Positions 5,964 through 6,230 of a stretch of DNA of 6,230 nt are shown here, piece after piece. Source of the stretch: CAZWCX01 sp964632945 (GTDB lineage: Bacteria; Planctomycetota; MHYJ01; WSZJ01; CAZWCX01); contig CAZWCX010000227.1 of NCBI GenBank assembly GCA_964632945.1, positions 1-6,230 of the forward strand, given 5' to 3'. Both the position numbers and the translations under genes were made by a program. The notes beneath the pieces were generated by a model. The model did no database searches, was not told the DNA's origin, and saw only the letters and a program-made list of their open reading frames with translations. Position 1 is the stretch's first letter, and every line of letters begins with the position of its first letter.

Positions 5964-6046
5964 CGTCACACTCCTAGTGGGGCTTCAACCTTGATTTCCC
6001 AGGTTGGTCCGGTCGCGTTTCGCGTCCGGCTGCGTTGCTCGTCGTC

Positions 6047-6068
6047 GGCGATGCACCGGGGCATCGCC
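6047..6068. repeat. Perfect 8-bp hairpin GGCGATGC/GCATCGCC
   Basis: GGCGATGC (6047-6054) and GCATCGCC (6061-6068) are exact inverted arms with a 6-nt loop. It is followed 7 bp later by CGCGCC-TCCTCG-GGCGCG (6076-6093), another exact stem-loop. There is no T-run, so neither is a classical terminator. Confidence 0.6.
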
Positions 6069-6154
6069 TCCTCCTCGCGCCTCCTCGGGCGCGAAGATCA
6101 CCGCAGTCGAATTTACCGTCGCAAGATCGAAGACCCCCGTGCCCGGATCATTCC

Positions 6155-6173
6155 CGAACCGCTTCGCGGTTCG
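6155..6173. repeat. Perfect 8-bp hairpin CGAACCGC-TTC-GCGGTTCG
   Basis: Arms 6155-6162 and 6166-6173 are exact reverse complements around TTC. It belongs to the row of hairpins upstream of the lipoprotein gene. It lacks a T-run on either strand. Confidence 0.6.
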
Positions 6174-6184
6174 CAAACCATCCG

Positions 6185-6215
6185 GCTCCGGCCGGCCATG
6201 AAGGCCGTCCGGAGC
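6185..6215. repeat. Long interrupted hairpin, 12 bp of stem
   Basis: GCTCCGG (6185-6191) pairs with CCGGAGC (6209-6215), then after one C/T mismatch CGGCC (6193-6197) pairs with GGCCG (6203-6207), closing an ATGAA loop. This is the strongest stem in the right flank. It may terminate or border an element continuing past the window. Confidence 0.55.
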
Positions 6216-6230
6216 AGGACTGCCTCGCCC

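Larger units (their letters stand above)
5964..6230. other. Gene-free right end with six successive hairpins
   Basis: No supportable gene. Hairpins occur at 5986-6006 (6-bp arms, 9-nt loop), 6009-6029 (CCGG-T-CGCG-TTT-CGCG-T-CCGG), 6047-6068, 6076-6093, 6155-6173 and 6185-6215. The first lies just upstream of the AGGAG of the HEAT lipoprotein and could be in its leader. A minus-strand TAAATT within the GGTAAATTCG stretch near 6110-6118 could be a -10, but no -35 is convincing. Confidence 0.55.

Noticed and set aside
5985..6201. Short open frames on both strands at the right end
   Set aside because: 63-65 aa, Arg-rich, no RBS, and they lie on the row of hairpins.

Overview
The window looks like chromosomal DNA from a GC-rich, diderm-type bacterium of a poorly sampled lineage. 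The left end is the 5' part of a 16S rRNA gene on the minus strand. It is clearly bacterial, but it departs from the usual sequence at two sites used as universal landmarks, the 27F primer site and the EUB338 probe site. The 27F variant resembles the form I recall from Chlamydiales. The EUB338 change is compensated across its helix and is neither the Planctomycete nor the Verrucomicrobial form. I cannot assign a phylum. A PVC-like or neighbouring candidate phylum is a guess supported only by the 16S variants, a Cys-rich lgt signature, and small protein families I associate with Planctomycetes-type genomes.

Layout, left to right. 1-436: 16S rRNA, 5' part, minus strand, running off the window. 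437-806: rrn leader and promoter region, with a good sigma70-type promoter, a boxB-like hairpin, boxA and several leader hairpins. 807-1973: lgt (prolipoprotein diacylglyceryl transferase), minus strand, upstream of and co-oriented with rrn, with no visible terminator between them. 1974-2338: non-coding gap between divergent genes, rich in dyads. 2339-2626: a 95-aa four-cysteine protein, plus strand. 2644-3975: a 443-aa Pro/Ala-rich protein with a C-terminal membrane hairpin, minus strand. 3976-4105: a compact divergent promoter region. 4106-4867: rsmE (16S m3U1498 methyltransferase), plus strand. 4887-5963: a HEAT-repeat lipoprotein, minus strand. 5964-6230: gene-free, with six hairpins in a row.

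The identifiable genes are housekeeping genes for ribosome maturation (16S, RsmE) and the cell envelope (Lgt and a lipoprotein that would be an Lgt substrate). Genes alternate in strand, and both convergent pairs end within 17-19 bp of each other with no terminator. I see no mobile element, CRISPR array, tRNA or defence system. The points most worth a second look are the covarying 16S probe site, an apparent internal duplication in Lgt, and the disordered tail-anchored protein with a candidate leaderless promoter.
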